Source: Lycocorax pyrrhopterus obiensis
Taxonomy: Eukaryota > Chordata > Aves > Passeriformes > Paradisaeidae
Reading direction: 5' to 3'
Length of the DNA: 64,000 bases
Assembly (NCBI GenBank): GCA_014706295.1
Contig: JACSVZ010000011.1
Location: forward strand, 2,688,663 to 2,752,662
Shown here piece after piece: positions 50,601-63,085 of this stretch. Each line of letters begins with the position of its first letter. The first letter of the stretch is position 1. A program made the position numbers and the translations under genes. A model generated the notes under the pieces. It searched no databases and was not told where the DNA came from. It worked only from the letters and a program-made list of their open reading frames with translations.

Positions 50601-53600
50601 TTCAGAGATCTACCAATAATCACAGGGTTTCACTGCAGCAAATGCAAGAGTCTCTCGTTGCAGCCATTAGAGGAATTTCACCCTGGTAGTGTTTCAGCAA
50701 ATTGCACTAATCTAAGTAATTTTCATCAGCGCAGGCTACCAGAGAGGACAGGGCTGGAGTAGGGATCAGGAATTCCCAACTGCCTCATCAGACTTAGTTA
50801 AAGCTTATTTAAGGGAAGTATCTGCAAGAAATCACATGTGCAGCTGTACAGAGGGAACAGAGCCTTGTCTGAACAACAGCAACCCCAGGGTAACTCTTTG
50901 GAGGGGGCTGTTATTCCCAAATCCATCTGTGCTGAGCACACCATGTGCCTCCTGCTGGTGCCAGCCCAAGGGCCACCAGCCACCACCTGAAGTATTCCAG
51001 GGTCGCTGTGGACCATCAGCAGTGCTGCCTCTGGGACCTCTAGGAGACACCAGCTCCACCTGGAGTAATTCCATGTTTCATTGGCAGGTGGAGACCTCAT
51101 TGAATAAATACAGGAATATATTCAAAAGGGATTTTTACAACTCTTCTCCCTCCTCCTCCACACAAACACTACCAAAGGGCCAACTCATCGAGTAGAGTGA
51201 TTTACAATGTATCATCATGAAAAAGTAGCAACATTTATAAATATAAAGCCTTTTTCTTTTTCTTGGTCTGCACATTTCTGTCACACAAAGTCCTGTACCT
51301 GTTGTTTCAGAAATCACTTGATTTGGGAAGGAAAATTTACATCCTGTCTCACTCCCTGTATTTTGGTTTTTTAGCAACAGTTTTTGTTTTCATTGCTACA
51401 GTTTTGGCTCAGTCAGTGTAGAAAAGACAACTGAATAAATGCAAGAATTAAAAAAAAAAAAAAAGAACCATCACACCCATCCAGTGGAAGGGATCTTTGC
51501 TACAGGCTTTATGGGAACCTCTGGAAAACATCACTTCACACTCTGACTCATTCTGTGCTTTAATTTCCATCTGGGATCTGCTGCTCCAGAGGAGTCAGGG
51601 GCAGTGAGGTTTCCAGGTGGGATCTACTTCCCTTAGAACTGCCCATGGCAATTCCTCCACTTTGGGGAAGATGAAGATCCTTCTCTTCTAAACCAACAGA
51701 GCCCAAACACTTCCCTCTAATAGCTCAACACAGCAAATTTCTATTTATTATATCTCTAACTTGAAACTCCTGAGCGAGTCCAACAGGTCATGGAACCATG
51801 TTACAGCTATGTCTTGTTGTACCTGGCAGAGCAAATGCTTAATATATAGATATTTATGGAATATTTTATGGATGGCAACAACTAAAAATCACACGTTTCA
51901 ACCTGAATGTATAAGATCAAGTTTCTTTAAGTCAGTATTTAAATAATCTCAGTAACTGTAACTTGTATCCATAAACTTTGGACTCTGTTGCTCCTGCCAG
52001 CAATGTTTAGGGATCTGAAAATTTGCTGAATGAGCAATGCAACAGCATAAACCCAAAGCCAAGACATGTGAGTAAGGCTGTTGTCTTGCATGAACTCATT
52101 GCCTCAGAAACTGAGAGACAGAGAAAAAATATGTTCATTTAGACTGGCTTTAAAATTAACTAAAATTGAGTGACTTCCCTGGAAAAATATGGTGAGTCAG
52201 TTCAGTTCTTTAGGCAGATCCCAGCAGATGGCATCAGCTGGCCAGCAAAGTCACACAACTTCTCCTGGAGCACGGAACTCCAGTGGGAGGAGGCACAGGT
52301 TAAAAAACCACAGGACTCTTCCTCCCATAAGAAGAAAGCTGGGAATGAAGGACAACTCCTGGCATGCATGGTTTTGAGGAAAAGAACTGGATCATTGCTG
52401 CAGAAGAGCTGTGAGCTACACTCAAGATTTTATTTTTATTAATGGACATTTTAAAGTATGGGCACTCCTGCCTTATTGCATATTTGTCCCAGATATGGGA
52501 TGTATCCCAAATATTTTATGTCATAGCTGGCACAAATGAGATCCAATTTTATACAATTTTTTTATGCAACTGTGATACAAATAATGCTGGTTCTTAGCAG
52601 CACTTTTTTTTTGTAGAAGATCGACTGTAGTTCAAGAAATTAAATTATATAGAGAATAAGTCCGGATTATTAAAAATTACTCTGCCTCTCATAGTTGGAA
52701 TATAGAAATGTTTATGATTACTGTTTGATTTTAGATTAAAAAAATATACAAAATAAATGAACTGAGAGCTGATCTTCCTTAGCGAATAAAGAGATCTTGG
52801 GTTTTTATCCATGCAACAAGTGAAAACCAAAAAGGGAAATTCTCTACCGTATGTTGTTTATTGAATAATTTTCTATCCCATGCTAGTTTTCAAAACTGTG
52901 GTGTTCTCTTCCTGCTCTTAAGATTACTTAAAATCCTTCTAGCACTGAATGATTTATCATGCTAATAGGATTTGTTATCTTCGTTGTAATTAACTCTCCA
53001 GATTCTCTTTGTGAGCTCATTGTTATCACCTATAGAATGATACACCTAGAAACCTGGATTTCTGTGATTCCACCACCTCTTGAATAAATTCTATTTACAC
53101 CTGTGCAAATAATGAAAAGGTACCTAAAGGCTGCTTTCAATTTTCTCCCTTCTTTACTCATTTCCTCAAGAGGCAGAGACTTTATAATGAAAAGTCGAAG
53201 TCAGCTATACTGAGTAACAAAATGAACCACAAGAGTGATGCTGTTAATGGACAGATTTCATGTAAATTATTGGAAACAAAGCAGCACTGAGGTCATGAGC
53301 CAGGCCCAGGCCCAGCTGAGCTGGGTTATGTCACAAATTCAGTGACGTGGTTGATAAGGGAGGATTTTAAACCTCTGACAGGGAGTGAAGTCAGGTTGGG
53401 GCTGATTCTCCTGCACTAACAAGAGCATCTTCCACTGGTACTGAGCTGCTTCCTTAATTCCCTTTTCCTTCCAGAATGGAGGAGTGTTTCACAAAATATT
53501 GTGCGCACCAGAGCCTGCTGGTGCTTGGTGGAGTCAAAGCTGGTGCCTCAGCTGCCCTGGGGAGGAGGAGGGTGAATCCAAAGGGTCCCTCTGCACATTT

Positions 53601-54913
53601 CCCAGCCAAGCCCTGGGGTGCCCCTTCTCCCAGTGCTGGACACCCTTCTCACCACGGCTGCTGCTCCTGGGGGCAGACACTGACCCTCCTCTGGTGGAAA
53701 TGGGAATGTGAGGATTCCACAACTCCTGGTTCCCTCTCTACTCCCTCAGCTCGCTGGAACTTTGGGGGCCCAGAGCAGAAGGTGGTAAAGCAGAGGAGTA
53801 AAGCTGGGTAAAACAAACTGCCTTGAGTTCTTTAATTCCCTTTCCTGAAGGCATTTTGTAACTCACCAGTGCATTCAGGATTCCCTCCCAGGCACCTGTT
53901 AAGTGGGTCTAAGTTTCAAAGGGTTTTTCTCACAATAAAAGCAGTGAATAAAATGTGCAAGATAAAACAAACGTTGGGATGTGTCTGCTTTTTGTCCATG
54001 CATCCTACACCAGCTGATATCTTATTTTAATACACCACCATGCTATGGAAACTTTCCTTTATAGCTGAACTCAATGATATCATAATGTTGAAGGAAATGA
54101 GATATTCTGAATCTACAGTGTTACCTTTATTTTTGGAACTAGCTGAACATGTGGCTCACTTATCACTATGTGATAACATTTTTCTTTTGTTGATTTATTT
54201 TATGTGTGGTAAAGCAAAACTATCAGATTTGATGTTCCCACTTACTGAGCACGCTGCTTTTTAAGCCTCTTACATTCAGAGCTTTCATAGCACCTTACAG
54301 ATAAACACATAAATATTTACTTTTCCCTCTTGCAAAATGGTCTACACTTGCTATTACTCCAGTTGTCATATAATAAATTAGTATCTTTAGAACTATTTTT
54401 TATGTTATTTACTGTTATAATTAACTCCATCTTTTAACTTCAATCAAAACATTTTGAATACAGTCCAGTGGCTGACTGACTGTTTTGATTTACTTTGGTG
54501 GAGACAAGCTGAGATGCTTTGGTAGCAGGAAGGGAAGGGTTTTATTGCGCTGTCTGTTCAGAAAAGGATTTAGCAAATTAACTCACAAAAGGGGAAGAAT
54601 TAGAAGCACAGATCTTCCATTCATGCCATGACTTCACTCACAAGAATAATCAAGTGCACAGGCTGCTAAAAGCAGGCACGGATGTGGCTGGCAGCTACTC
54701 CAGATGTTGGTGGGCAAAAGTTTTGCATCAAATGCACATTTCAAATAATTTTCCACGACGGTGCCTGCTCCCCTCTCTGGGATGTGCTTGTGGAGTGTTG
54801 TGTCACGGGGTCTGGGCTGGAGGTACAGGGAGATTTCACAGCCTTCTGACACCAAGGCTCTGCATCTCTGCAGCCGCAGGAGTAATCCAGTCATCCTAAA
54901 GGTGACCTTGGGG
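47691..54913. other. Long gene-free stretch
   Basis: No gene is recognised. Slightly GC-richer patches lie at 47940-48400, 50880-51080 and 53280-53800. A short palindrome CCCAGCTGAGCTGGG is at about 53311-53325. At 54538-54552 the reverse strand has a GCGCAATAAAACC signal like that of LTR R regions, but no element can be outlined. Confidence 0.45.
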
Positions 54914-55185
54914 TGTGTCGCTGTTTTCCCCACGGACGAGTAGAGAAACGACATGAAGTCCAGGCTCAGGGATAAATGGATGATGATTTAATGAATTCTC
55001 AGAAGGCTTTTATATGTTAGTTCGCAAAGTGTATTAAGTGGCATAAGGTAATTGGTTTTTGCCATCCACCCCCTGAGGGGATTGGTCAAGTTCTAAGACA
55101 CCCATCTCTGAGTGTTTTTCTAGTTAGAACCATAACAACTCTGCAAAACAACCTGCAGCTGCAAGAAGTTTACAAAACTGTAACA
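54914..55185 (-). mobile_element. Probable solo LTR of a second retroviral family
   Basis: Read on the minus strand, the element starts TGTTACAGTTTTG and ends GCGACACA, the TG...CA form of an LTR, about 272 bp long. A TATA box (ACATATAAAAG) is at about 55008-55018, and about 35 bases further on is ATTAAATCATC, a likely variant polyadenylation signal. Then come CTCTACTCGTCC and the end. The sequence shows no likeness to the LTRs at 24262 and 46435. I find no target-site duplication and no primer binding site next to it, so the ends could be off by a few bases. Confidence 0.6.
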
Positions 55186-58100
55186 TTGTTTTGAGTTACT
55201 TGCATGGGAAAGACAGAGCTCTCACAAAATGCTGCAGAAAGCCAGAAAATCTCTCTGCTAAAGCTTTTCAGTGTCCACAGGGGTGGGCAGCTGCTGCAGC
55301 ACCTTTTGATAGGTATGTCCCTCCCCTGGGTGTTTGTTGGAAATGGAGATTGTTTTCCAGCACATTGTGGGCGTCTCATGTGCAGAGAGAAGGAGATTGT
55401 TGAGCTGGGAGTGTACCTGCCCTCATTCCCAATGGCAGCAGGAATATTATACTTTTTCTCCACGTGTTTCTTCATGGCATGGACGTGCCTGCCCACACTT
55501 CAGTGGTTTGTCAGCTGATGGGAAACCTTTTATAAGTTCTAAACAGACCTAGCAGCTACAAGAATGTTTCAGAGCAAAAGAGTAGCCATAGACACGTACT
55601 TTTCCTTCATAGTTAAAGAAATATTCCAAAGAACACTGTTCCATTTGAACCTCTCTGAAATGTCAGATATCGCTGTTGTGTACAAGCACTACTCACAGTG
55701 AAGTTATTTTACAGATGTGTGTAATTGCTTCTCGTAAATGACTGCCATTTATTCCAGAGAACTCATTTTAGTTTCTCTGATCACTCTCCATTTTTCTATC
55801 CCTTCTCGTTGGCATGTCAAGATAATTCCTTATAACAGTCATTAAAGGATAAGAACAAGAGATTATAGACCAAAAAAAATCTCTTCTTGCTATTTGATTT
55901 CTAAAATTGGTAAATATCAGGTTAAAGATAAGAAACATTGATCCACATGAATTTTAGCATCAGGCAATCAACTTGAATTTAGGAATTATAGATTCTTCAT
56001 TTTCCTTTCACTTTCAGACACAATTTAAACATACAGAACACAGAAGCAGAAACAGGTTTTTATTATGGGATATCTGGGATTCTTCACTGAATCATTTTGA
56101 AGGATGTCAGAGAGGTTGACCATAGCCTGCTAAAAATTAAACGTACCTCAAGCTTCAGGTGTTATGAAACAACAAAAAATGACAGGACTCCTCTCATTCC
56201 AAAGGGCTGAAATAGGAAAAGCAGCTTCTGATCAAACCTAATCATCATGTAGGAACATTTAATTTCAAAATGTAATTATAGTACAGGAAAAGAAATTATG
56301 GTGATCATGACTGTGATGTTCTTCAATAAAGAATTTAGGCATATATTTTTATTAATTCATTTATATAAAGCATTTTCCCACAAGAGTTTTTGTTATCACT
56401 GGAAAAAAATAACTCACCTCCTGTTGCTTCCCCTTGCTTTGTGCCTCAGATAGACACAGAATTTATCTCCTCCTCACGACCTCAGTAGGTATCAAGAGTC
56501 TTTAACATTTACACCCAAACCCTTGGATTTGAATTTTTTCACAACTATTCAACTTCGAACTCTTAGGATGAAACTTGTTACAATATCTTCAGTCTTTGGC
56601 TGGAGTGTTTTATGGAATTATATAGCAAAAAGCTCACAATTTGTCAGCTGTATCATTCCTTGAAAGAGTTACCTAGAATCAATTTATATTTAAATCTCTT
56701 TCTTTCCACATCCAGAAGAAATGCTGCTAAATTTCAGAAGTTGGCAAAACATTCTATATAATTGAAGTAAAAAATCCCATTTCTTTCTAATTTTAGACGG
56801 AGGTTTTATTGCTCCCTATTTGAAACATTTATATGCAATGAATACATCAGCTTTTTAGGAGGCTGAGCTGTATTATTTCATTTCAGGCAAACACAAAAGT
56901 GTAAAGCATTTCTGCCTTGTAAGCCCTCATTTACATTTAAAGAGTAATTTTAAGATAATAGGATTTTGCTGGCGGAATTTAGCCACGGCCTAGCTATTTG
57001 CCAAGGAATGTTCTGTCTCCTAAGCAGGAGGGCTCCTGCTCCTTGGCAGGAATGTTATTGAATCCACCACAAGAGTCACAATGGGAACATTCAAGGTGAC
57101 AATGAAATTTAGGAGAGAGATGAGAAACACAGTCATAAATAGAAATGTGTGAAGCCTGTGGAATCAAGGTGATAGGACTGAGTTAATAAACTACTTGATC
57201 AATGCTGAAGGGCAATTTCTATGGAAAAATCTCTTTTATTGGCCACTGGTAACTTCTCAGCATCTTTTGCATTCCTTTGTTCCACTTACAACTATGATGT
57301 CCTAGATTGAACAAGCAATTAAACAAATAATGGACAGTGACCAAACGTGCTTTTAATCCTCTAACAACTGGTATGTATTCAGAGTATTGATAGTTTCATC
57401 TGCCTTGAATATCCAAAATATTTTGTATGTTAGCAAGACTTGCCTGGGCTTCTTGGTGTGGCCATTCCTTGTGGAGTCATCGATGGCCAGAGCGGCACTG
57501 GGGTAGAAGTTTATCAGATTTGGAGGAATGCAGTGAGTATTTCCCTGCTAATTGCCATCTCCCAAGGGGCTGTTAATTGCCTCTATCATAGTCTGTGGTC
57601 TGGCTCCAGACAGGATCCAGTCCCTGAGCTCAGGCTCCTGCTGGATATGGCTGGGGAAACTCTGGAAATGGCTGCAACAGCCAATCCTGCACCTGGGCAC
57701 AGTCGTGGCAAAGCTTAGAAAAGCTTTTAAAACCCCCTCTCACGTTCAAGTGTCTTTGTCAGCACCTCTAACCCCTCACAAGTTAAAGTTGTAAGGTTAG
57801 TTCAGTTCACTGTTCATAATTGGGCAAAAATTGCCTCTTGGTTTTACAGAGAAATGGACGAGGAACTCCCATCATCAATCCTGGTCTTACCTGAGGGCTC
57901 TGGGTTTTAAAACCTGCTGCTCCCTCCCTCCCACCTCCAAATGAGACTTCATTTAATGGAAAACCATCCAACCAATTCATTGGAACCACTAGTGAAAAAG
58001 CTTCAAACTAGCAATGTCAAGGAAGTTGCATCTTTTTTTCCAGTAGTTCTTAAATTCCATTCAGTCTAGAGAGAAGTAACCTACATAATATTTATGTTCC

Positions 58101-58225
58101 TCAAACATAACCACAAAACTCTGCCAGGAAGAGTCAAATAGCACTGAGGATGAGCTTAATGAGGGAGTCATTGAAGCCAACAGACCCTTGGGCAACCATA
58201 GATCGGCACCTTGGTTTTAGTCTTA
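55186..58225. other. Unannotated DNA with a compact inverted repeat
   Basis: No gene is recognised. 57000-57047 contains two nested inverted repeats. 56930-57150 has the appearance of a possible conserved non-coding element. Confidence 0.45.
57000..57047. repeat. Nested inverted repeat (hairpin-forming)
   Basis: GCAGGAG at 57024-57030 pairs with CTCCTGC at 57033-57039 across a two-base gap. The outer arm GCCAAGGA at 57000-57007 pairs with TCCTTGGC at 57040-57047. On the left a 16-base bulge separates the arms; on the right they abut. All 15 pairs are perfect. No function is evident. Confidence 0.8.
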
Positions 58226-58290
58226 CGATCATCAAATAATTTGGATTGGAAGAGACCTTGAAGATCATCCAATTCCAACAACATATCATT
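58226..58290 (-). mobile_element. Short old CR1 tail fragment
   Basis: The plus strand reads CGATCATCAAATAATTTGGA, then TTGGAAGAGACCTTGAAGAT and CATCCAATTCCAAC, the reverse complement of a typical older CR1 3' end. Only about 65 bases can be recognised. Confidence 0.75.
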
Positions 58291-59351
58291 GTTCCAAAAA
58301 ATTATTGTTGCAGCTTAATAGAGTTGCTTGGAAATCTGCAGTGGTTTGGTAGAAAGTTGTCATATCCTGTATATTTTGAAAGAAATAGGCTAAAAAAATT
58401 GATATTTCTTTCAGGAAACTTTGCTTTTGCAGACAATTTCCAATTCATCCTGAGTAAGTATTCCAGCTCCATCCCACGTTTCATCTTAACCACATTAAAA
58501 TGAAGGATTGACTTTTCCACTGTCTATCAATAGCAGATCCGTGGATATAAAATAAAAGTGATATTGTGACTGAGACCCGGTATTTGAATTCCCTTGCAAC
58601 TGCTAAATCAATATTTGCTTATCCAGCCCAAAACTCATGAGTTCAATATTAAAAAATACTATTACTATATTTACACTCCATCAGAGCTACAGGGACTTTA
58701 TAGAGCCATGTCCCTGTGCTTCTCTAGGAATTTTTTAATCCCAAATTGTATTTAACTCCAGTTTAGATAAAGTGACAACTAATCAAAAGATATGCCTGGT
58801 TCTGGAATGAATAAATTCTATCTTACTTAAATCCTTAGGATGTTTCCATTCCTTACAGTGGAAACAGTATCATATAAATAATTTAAAGAATAATTTTGTG
58901 ACCTTACATTCAGCTGTAACTATCTACAGCACTTTTCATGGATTTCCATGATAAACCTTAAGCTGAATTTTACTGACAGGAACTGATTGCCTTGGCCATC
59001 GTTTCATCAGGCAAATGCAGCATTTGCACTTGCACCCTGCAAGGAGAAAATGCAAGCAACAGTCAGGTTATCCAAGGAAATCACTGTGTTTCCATTTTAC
59101 CCTGTACAGAGCTATCACAGCTCTGTTAACAGCAAACTTTTTGTTCTCTCCATACTTGTCCATTAATAGATATTTTTTACAATATTTAAGGCATTTGTCT
59201 TGCTTATTGTAAAACATGTTAATGTGTTGCTGATGCTTGGAAATCAACATCCTCATTCAGGTGAGTAAACTAAAAAGCTATGGGGTAAAAATGCAATTAT
59301 GTGAAATGTATTGGAATATTTCCCTTTCAGTGAATACATAACATAAAGTTA
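58291..59351. other. Unannotated AT-rich DNA
   Basis: I see nothing beyond short chance frames. Confidence 0.5.
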
Positions 59352-59455
59352 AAGAATTACAGAATATTTTGGGATGGAAGGGACCCTAGAGATCATCTCA
59401 TCCCAACCCCATGGGCAGAGACACCTTCACTAGACCAGGTTGTTCAGAGTTCCCT
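59352..59455 (-). mobile_element. Short old CR1 tail fragment
   Basis: The plus strand reads AGAATTACAGAATATTTTGG, GATGGAAGGGACCCTAGAGA, CCCCATGGGCAGAGACACC and CTAGACCAGGTTGTTCAGAG, matching the last 100 or so bases of CR1 in reverse. It uses the older 'actagaccaggttg' form, not the group A 'actgtcccaggctg'. Confidence 0.8.
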
Positions 59456-60390
59456 ATTTATGCTTTTGCCTAAGTGTCAAAAGGACTCTTTTTGGTTCTT
59501 TTTCATGTACATGTTTTAATCCAGCTTGGAAAAGTGAATATCCTAGCAAAGTGAAGAGATTAGGTCTGAGTATAAAGAAGCAGCTAAACTAATATCTTGT
59601 GCATGTTTGGAGTAAAGAGCAAACAACAGTGACGTTTAGCTTGCAGAAGGAAATCAAATCAGCCTTCTCAGGAGATAACAGTAATTCAAACCAGATATTT
59701 CTTTTAGTGGGAGCTCAATACCTTTAGAGTAACTGATCCTAAGGAAAAACCTTTTCATTAAGGATTATCTGTCTCTTTTGCAGAGACGTTATTGAAGAGT
59801 AATGAATTTAATGAAAAGTCCCTGTAAGCATCAAGCTGAGAATTCTAGTGCTAAGACAGGGCAGCTGATCTCTTCCCTTGGATCCCACTGCTGCCATATG
59901 CATCTAATCCCGAGCAGATGAGCTTGTTTTTAATGGAGAACTCTTCTCTCTGAATGGTGAACTCACAAAGGAAAGTTGGCCTGTGTTTCCAGGCAAGCAG
60001 AAAAGTGAAAGTAAAGACAATGAGTGAGTTGCTGTCAATTTGCACAGAAGATGTGGACTCAATCTTTAACACAAACTGGGGAGAAACTCTTACTTATCAA
60101 CCACTTTCACATAATCTGTTTTTCTCCGGAAAAAAACCAACAATTTTTTCCCTATTACAGTTGATATTTTCCTTTTGATTCCATTCCAAAAACATATGGT
60201 GGAACAGCTTTCCTGTTTCTTCCCAACTTATCTCCCATGGAAGTGCACTGAGCACCAGCACGAGGTGACGGCTGACAGCCAGGGGGGGAAATTTCCAGTT
60301 TTTTCCATTCGGGATCCCATTCCCACTGTGGGGTACACAGCAGCTATCTCTGACCGCCCTATAACCCCCACAACCTTTGAATTTTATAAG
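59456..60390. other. Unannotated DNA upstream of a proviral fragment
   Basis: If the site at 60391 is a primer binding site, a 5' LTR should end just before it. I cannot define one: there is no clear CA terminus and no AATAAA signal. GGGAAATTTCC at about 60286-60296 fits a kB-type enhancer site, which many LTRs carry, but this alone is weak. Confidence 0.35.
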
Positions 60391-60410
60391 TGGCTGTCCG
60401 AACAGGACTC
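60391..60410 (+). promoter_or_regulatory. Candidate retroviral primer binding site (tRNA-Lys-like)
   Basis: TGGCTGTCCGAACAGGACTC resembles the site complementary to the 3' end of tRNA-Lys3. It shares TGGC and CCGAACAGG and differs by one inserted base and a shortened G run. Such a site primes minus-strand DNA synthesis. It lies 293 bases upstream of the gag-like ATG, a usual leader length. The missing LTR boundary keeps this tentative. Confidence 0.45.
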
Positions 60411-60702
60411 TGCTAAAGACTTCCTGTGAACGTCCCTCAGGCTTTGGCCGAGGAGGAGCCGTCTTCGGAGCTGCTGCTCCCAGACTAGCAGATTTAAATT
60501 TTATTAAGTTTGCTTCGAAGGGTGGCTGGGAACCCTCAGAGGTAGGGGGGCCAGCCAGACACCAGAGGACCAGCACGTTGAGTTTTATTTGACCCGCGGA
60601 GTATTGGATTGAGTGAGTATTACTTCGTTTGGGTCCCCTTTTATATTCTTTTCTTATATTTTTTTTTTCCTCTCTGTGCTGGGAAGAGCTTGCTGGGAAC
60701 TC

Positions 60703-61062
60703 ATGGGTGGAAAGCAATCTATCTCCTGTAATTCTCATAAGGAGGTCTTTACCCTAATTAAATTTGATCTTAAGATGGGAAAATCCCCTTTTTCTAAGAG
60801 AAACCTGAAAAGTTTTGTCCAGTGGTTGTTTAAGCATTTTCCGGGTGTGTCTGTAGCTTCTGTTCAGTCTCTAAATTTCTGGGATAAGGTTGGGGAGAAG
60901 CTCACGCTTCTCAGAAAAACGGGACCACGGCATCCCCTGGGTGCTTCCAGAGATAACCTCCTCCACAGGATGTGTTATCCTCGGGAATGTCACGGGCACT
61001 CAGGGTTCCTGGGAAGGGAGGAGTGGATGGAGGTGGTTTGCCAGCAGCGACCATGGAAATGA
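60703..61062 (+). pseudogene. Endogenous retrovirus gag fragment (matrix start)
   Basis: A frame from ATG 60703 to a stop at 61060-61062 gives 119 residues. It opens MGGKQS, the pattern for N-terminal myristoylation of a matrix protein. About residues 30-65 read as a helical, basic stretch containing SFVQWLFKHFPG and then FWDKVGEKL, in the style of the betaretrovirus-like (class II) matrix fold. The frame is open 90 bases upstream, but the MGGKQS methionine is the sensible start. Beyond about 60945 the residues no longer look like gag, and no capsid, protease or polymerase follows. The fragment is therefore truncated and non-functional. Which class II family it belongs to cannot be settled by eye. 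Confidence 0.55.
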
Positions 61063-62817
61063 AACCCTTCAAACAGGAACCTCCCCACCTGGGGGTTGTC
61101 CCAGCACCAGAAGGACATCTCACAAATGGGGGCAGCATCCCAAGCAATCAGGTGCAACTGCTGGCGGGTTTCCTCGGGAATGCTGGCAGATGGAAATGGA
61201 AAATGGCTCTGCAGAGGCAGCGCAGCAGATGTCAATGATTTACTGCCATGGCCTGCCCGTGGTCAATACAAACCAGAAACAAGGAAGAAAAAACTATTGG
61301 TAATCATAAATTCATTCTGATAATTAAAAAAAAAATAAAGGAAATCCTGGCTCGATATCATGTCCTAAGAATTACCCCAAAGTACCCAATGTATAATGAT
61401 ACAAAAAGCTATATGGAGCTTAATATAATTTGTATTTATCTAAAGACAAAAAATACTGGAGCTATTGTTTCTGCCCTTTTCAGTTTCTAAATACTGAAAA
61501 ATTTCACCTGCCAAAAGTCAGGAGAAAGAGAGAGAGAGACATTCCATCCTCAGCTGAACTCTCTCATTTTTCTGGCATCAAGTTATCCCCTTAATTGCCT
61601 GAGAATTTCCTCAGAGGCTTAATATTATTTATTTTTAGTCCATCAAATTCTCAAAAATCCAAATGTTTGAGGTAATGCTCTATTGACCCTAATCATTAAT
61701 ATCTAAAGATATTCTGTATTGATTTCAGTAAGTCCAAATGATCTCTTCTCCCTACTCCCTGATGTGGAAAGAGACAATCAGTTACTGCTTCTCTTGGTCA
61801 AATTCAGCCTGATTTTCTTTCTCTTTTGAATGAGCAACTGTAGAAACATGTAATACATAGCAGTATTTAAAATTATATCATTGCAATAGTGAAGCTTTAA
61901 TGGATCCAATCTTCCCAACAGAGTAAAAGAAAATATTGAAACTCTATTTTTACTATTGGCCTCATTTAGTGAGACCAAAACTTCCAGAAATGAGGTGATT
62001 TTTGATAAAAGTGTCCCTGCAACTTTTGGGCTGTTTTACTCCTGAATGATGAAAACTCTGTGGAATAAAGCAGAGGTTTATTCCTGTGTCCTTGGCAACT
62101 CTGCAGTGAGGTCGGGTAAACATTAGGGAGCAACATATAAAAAGTAACTTTCTCAGAGAAACTTTTTGATGCTTTCATTCTAAAATGATTAGTTCAGATT
62201 TTTACTGGGCAGGCATTTGGCACTTTCATGTTTCTGTCTAAAAGTTCAGGTTCTGAGAAATTTAATCTTAGATCAAGCTTGGTGTTCAGGCTAGGCCAAA
62301 AATCCTTCAGCCTGTAAGTAATTTTGATGGGAATAATCCAACTTTACTCAAACAGGTACAGAAGAAAAAGAGTCACATAAAAACCCCAGCACCCCTCCTG
62401 TGCTAAGGGCCTGTTACTGCTCCTCATTGGATCTGAAGAATGCCTCATTCTCAATTCTGATATAAACTTGTAACTTCCAAAATTTCAAATCTTTAACATT
62501 ATATAAATGGTAGTTATAAACTCAGTAGTGAAAATAAAGTTTATCTATCCAAACACCTACTTAATTTGTTTGGTTCTTTCTCAACATTTGATAGAAATAA
62601 CTTGTTGCTACAGAAATTATGAAGCCTCTTTCTGAGGGTTCAGGCTTGTGCCAGTTATTGTGGTTTAAAACATAGGTTAGAACTAGACCACACAAAAGCA
62701 CCAGTGGTATGTAAACATAGATACAAAAGTAATGCATTCTATTTTTTTTATATTTCTTTTCTTCCACGGTTTGTGGTTTCCTCCTTTCCCAATATCAAAG
62801 ATTCTGTTGGAAAAAAC
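61063..62817. other. Unannotated DNA after the gag fragment
   Basis: 61000-61240 is GC-richer and open on both strands (81 codons on minus, 88 on plus). It may be further decayed proviral sequence or another element; I do not recognise it. A (GA) run lies near 61526-61539. The rest is AT-rich. Confidence 0.4.
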
Positions 62818-63085
62818 TCACAGAATCATTCAAATTGGAAAAGAGCTACAAGACCGAGTCCAAGCTGTGCCCGATGCCCACCTTGTCCCCAGCCCAGAGC
62901 TCTGAGTGCCACCTCCAGCCCTTCCTGGGACACCTCCAGGGATGGGCACTCCAAACCTCCCTGGGCAGCCTCTGCCAAGGCCTGAGCACCCTTTCCATGG
63001 GGAAATTCCTGCTGCTGTCCAGCCTGAGCCTCCCCTGGCCCAGCCTGAGGCCATTTCCCCTTGTCCTGTCGCTGAGGGTCTGAGA
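62818..63085 (-). mobile_element. CR1 LINE 3' fragment (group B)
   Basis: The plus strand begins TCACAGAATCATTCAAATTG, then GCCCACCTTGTCCCCAGCCC and CATGGGGAAATTCCTGCTGC, ending near TTGTCCTGTCGCTGAGGGTC. It aligns in order with the first 260 bases of the copy at 11016. It is 5'-truncated. Confidence 0.92.

Noticed and set aside
57440..57718. 92-codon plus frame that looked mildly protein-like
   Set aside because: No family motif, no convincing splice sites, and frames of this length are expected by chance.
60097..60738. 213-codon minus-strand frame
   Set aside because: It runs opposite the proviral leader and gag start, has no recognisable domain, and the sense-strand features explain the region better.
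61526..61539. Short GA microsatellite (also near 8375 and 18768)
   Set aside because: Only about six or seven dinucleotides each, common background in vertebrate DNA.
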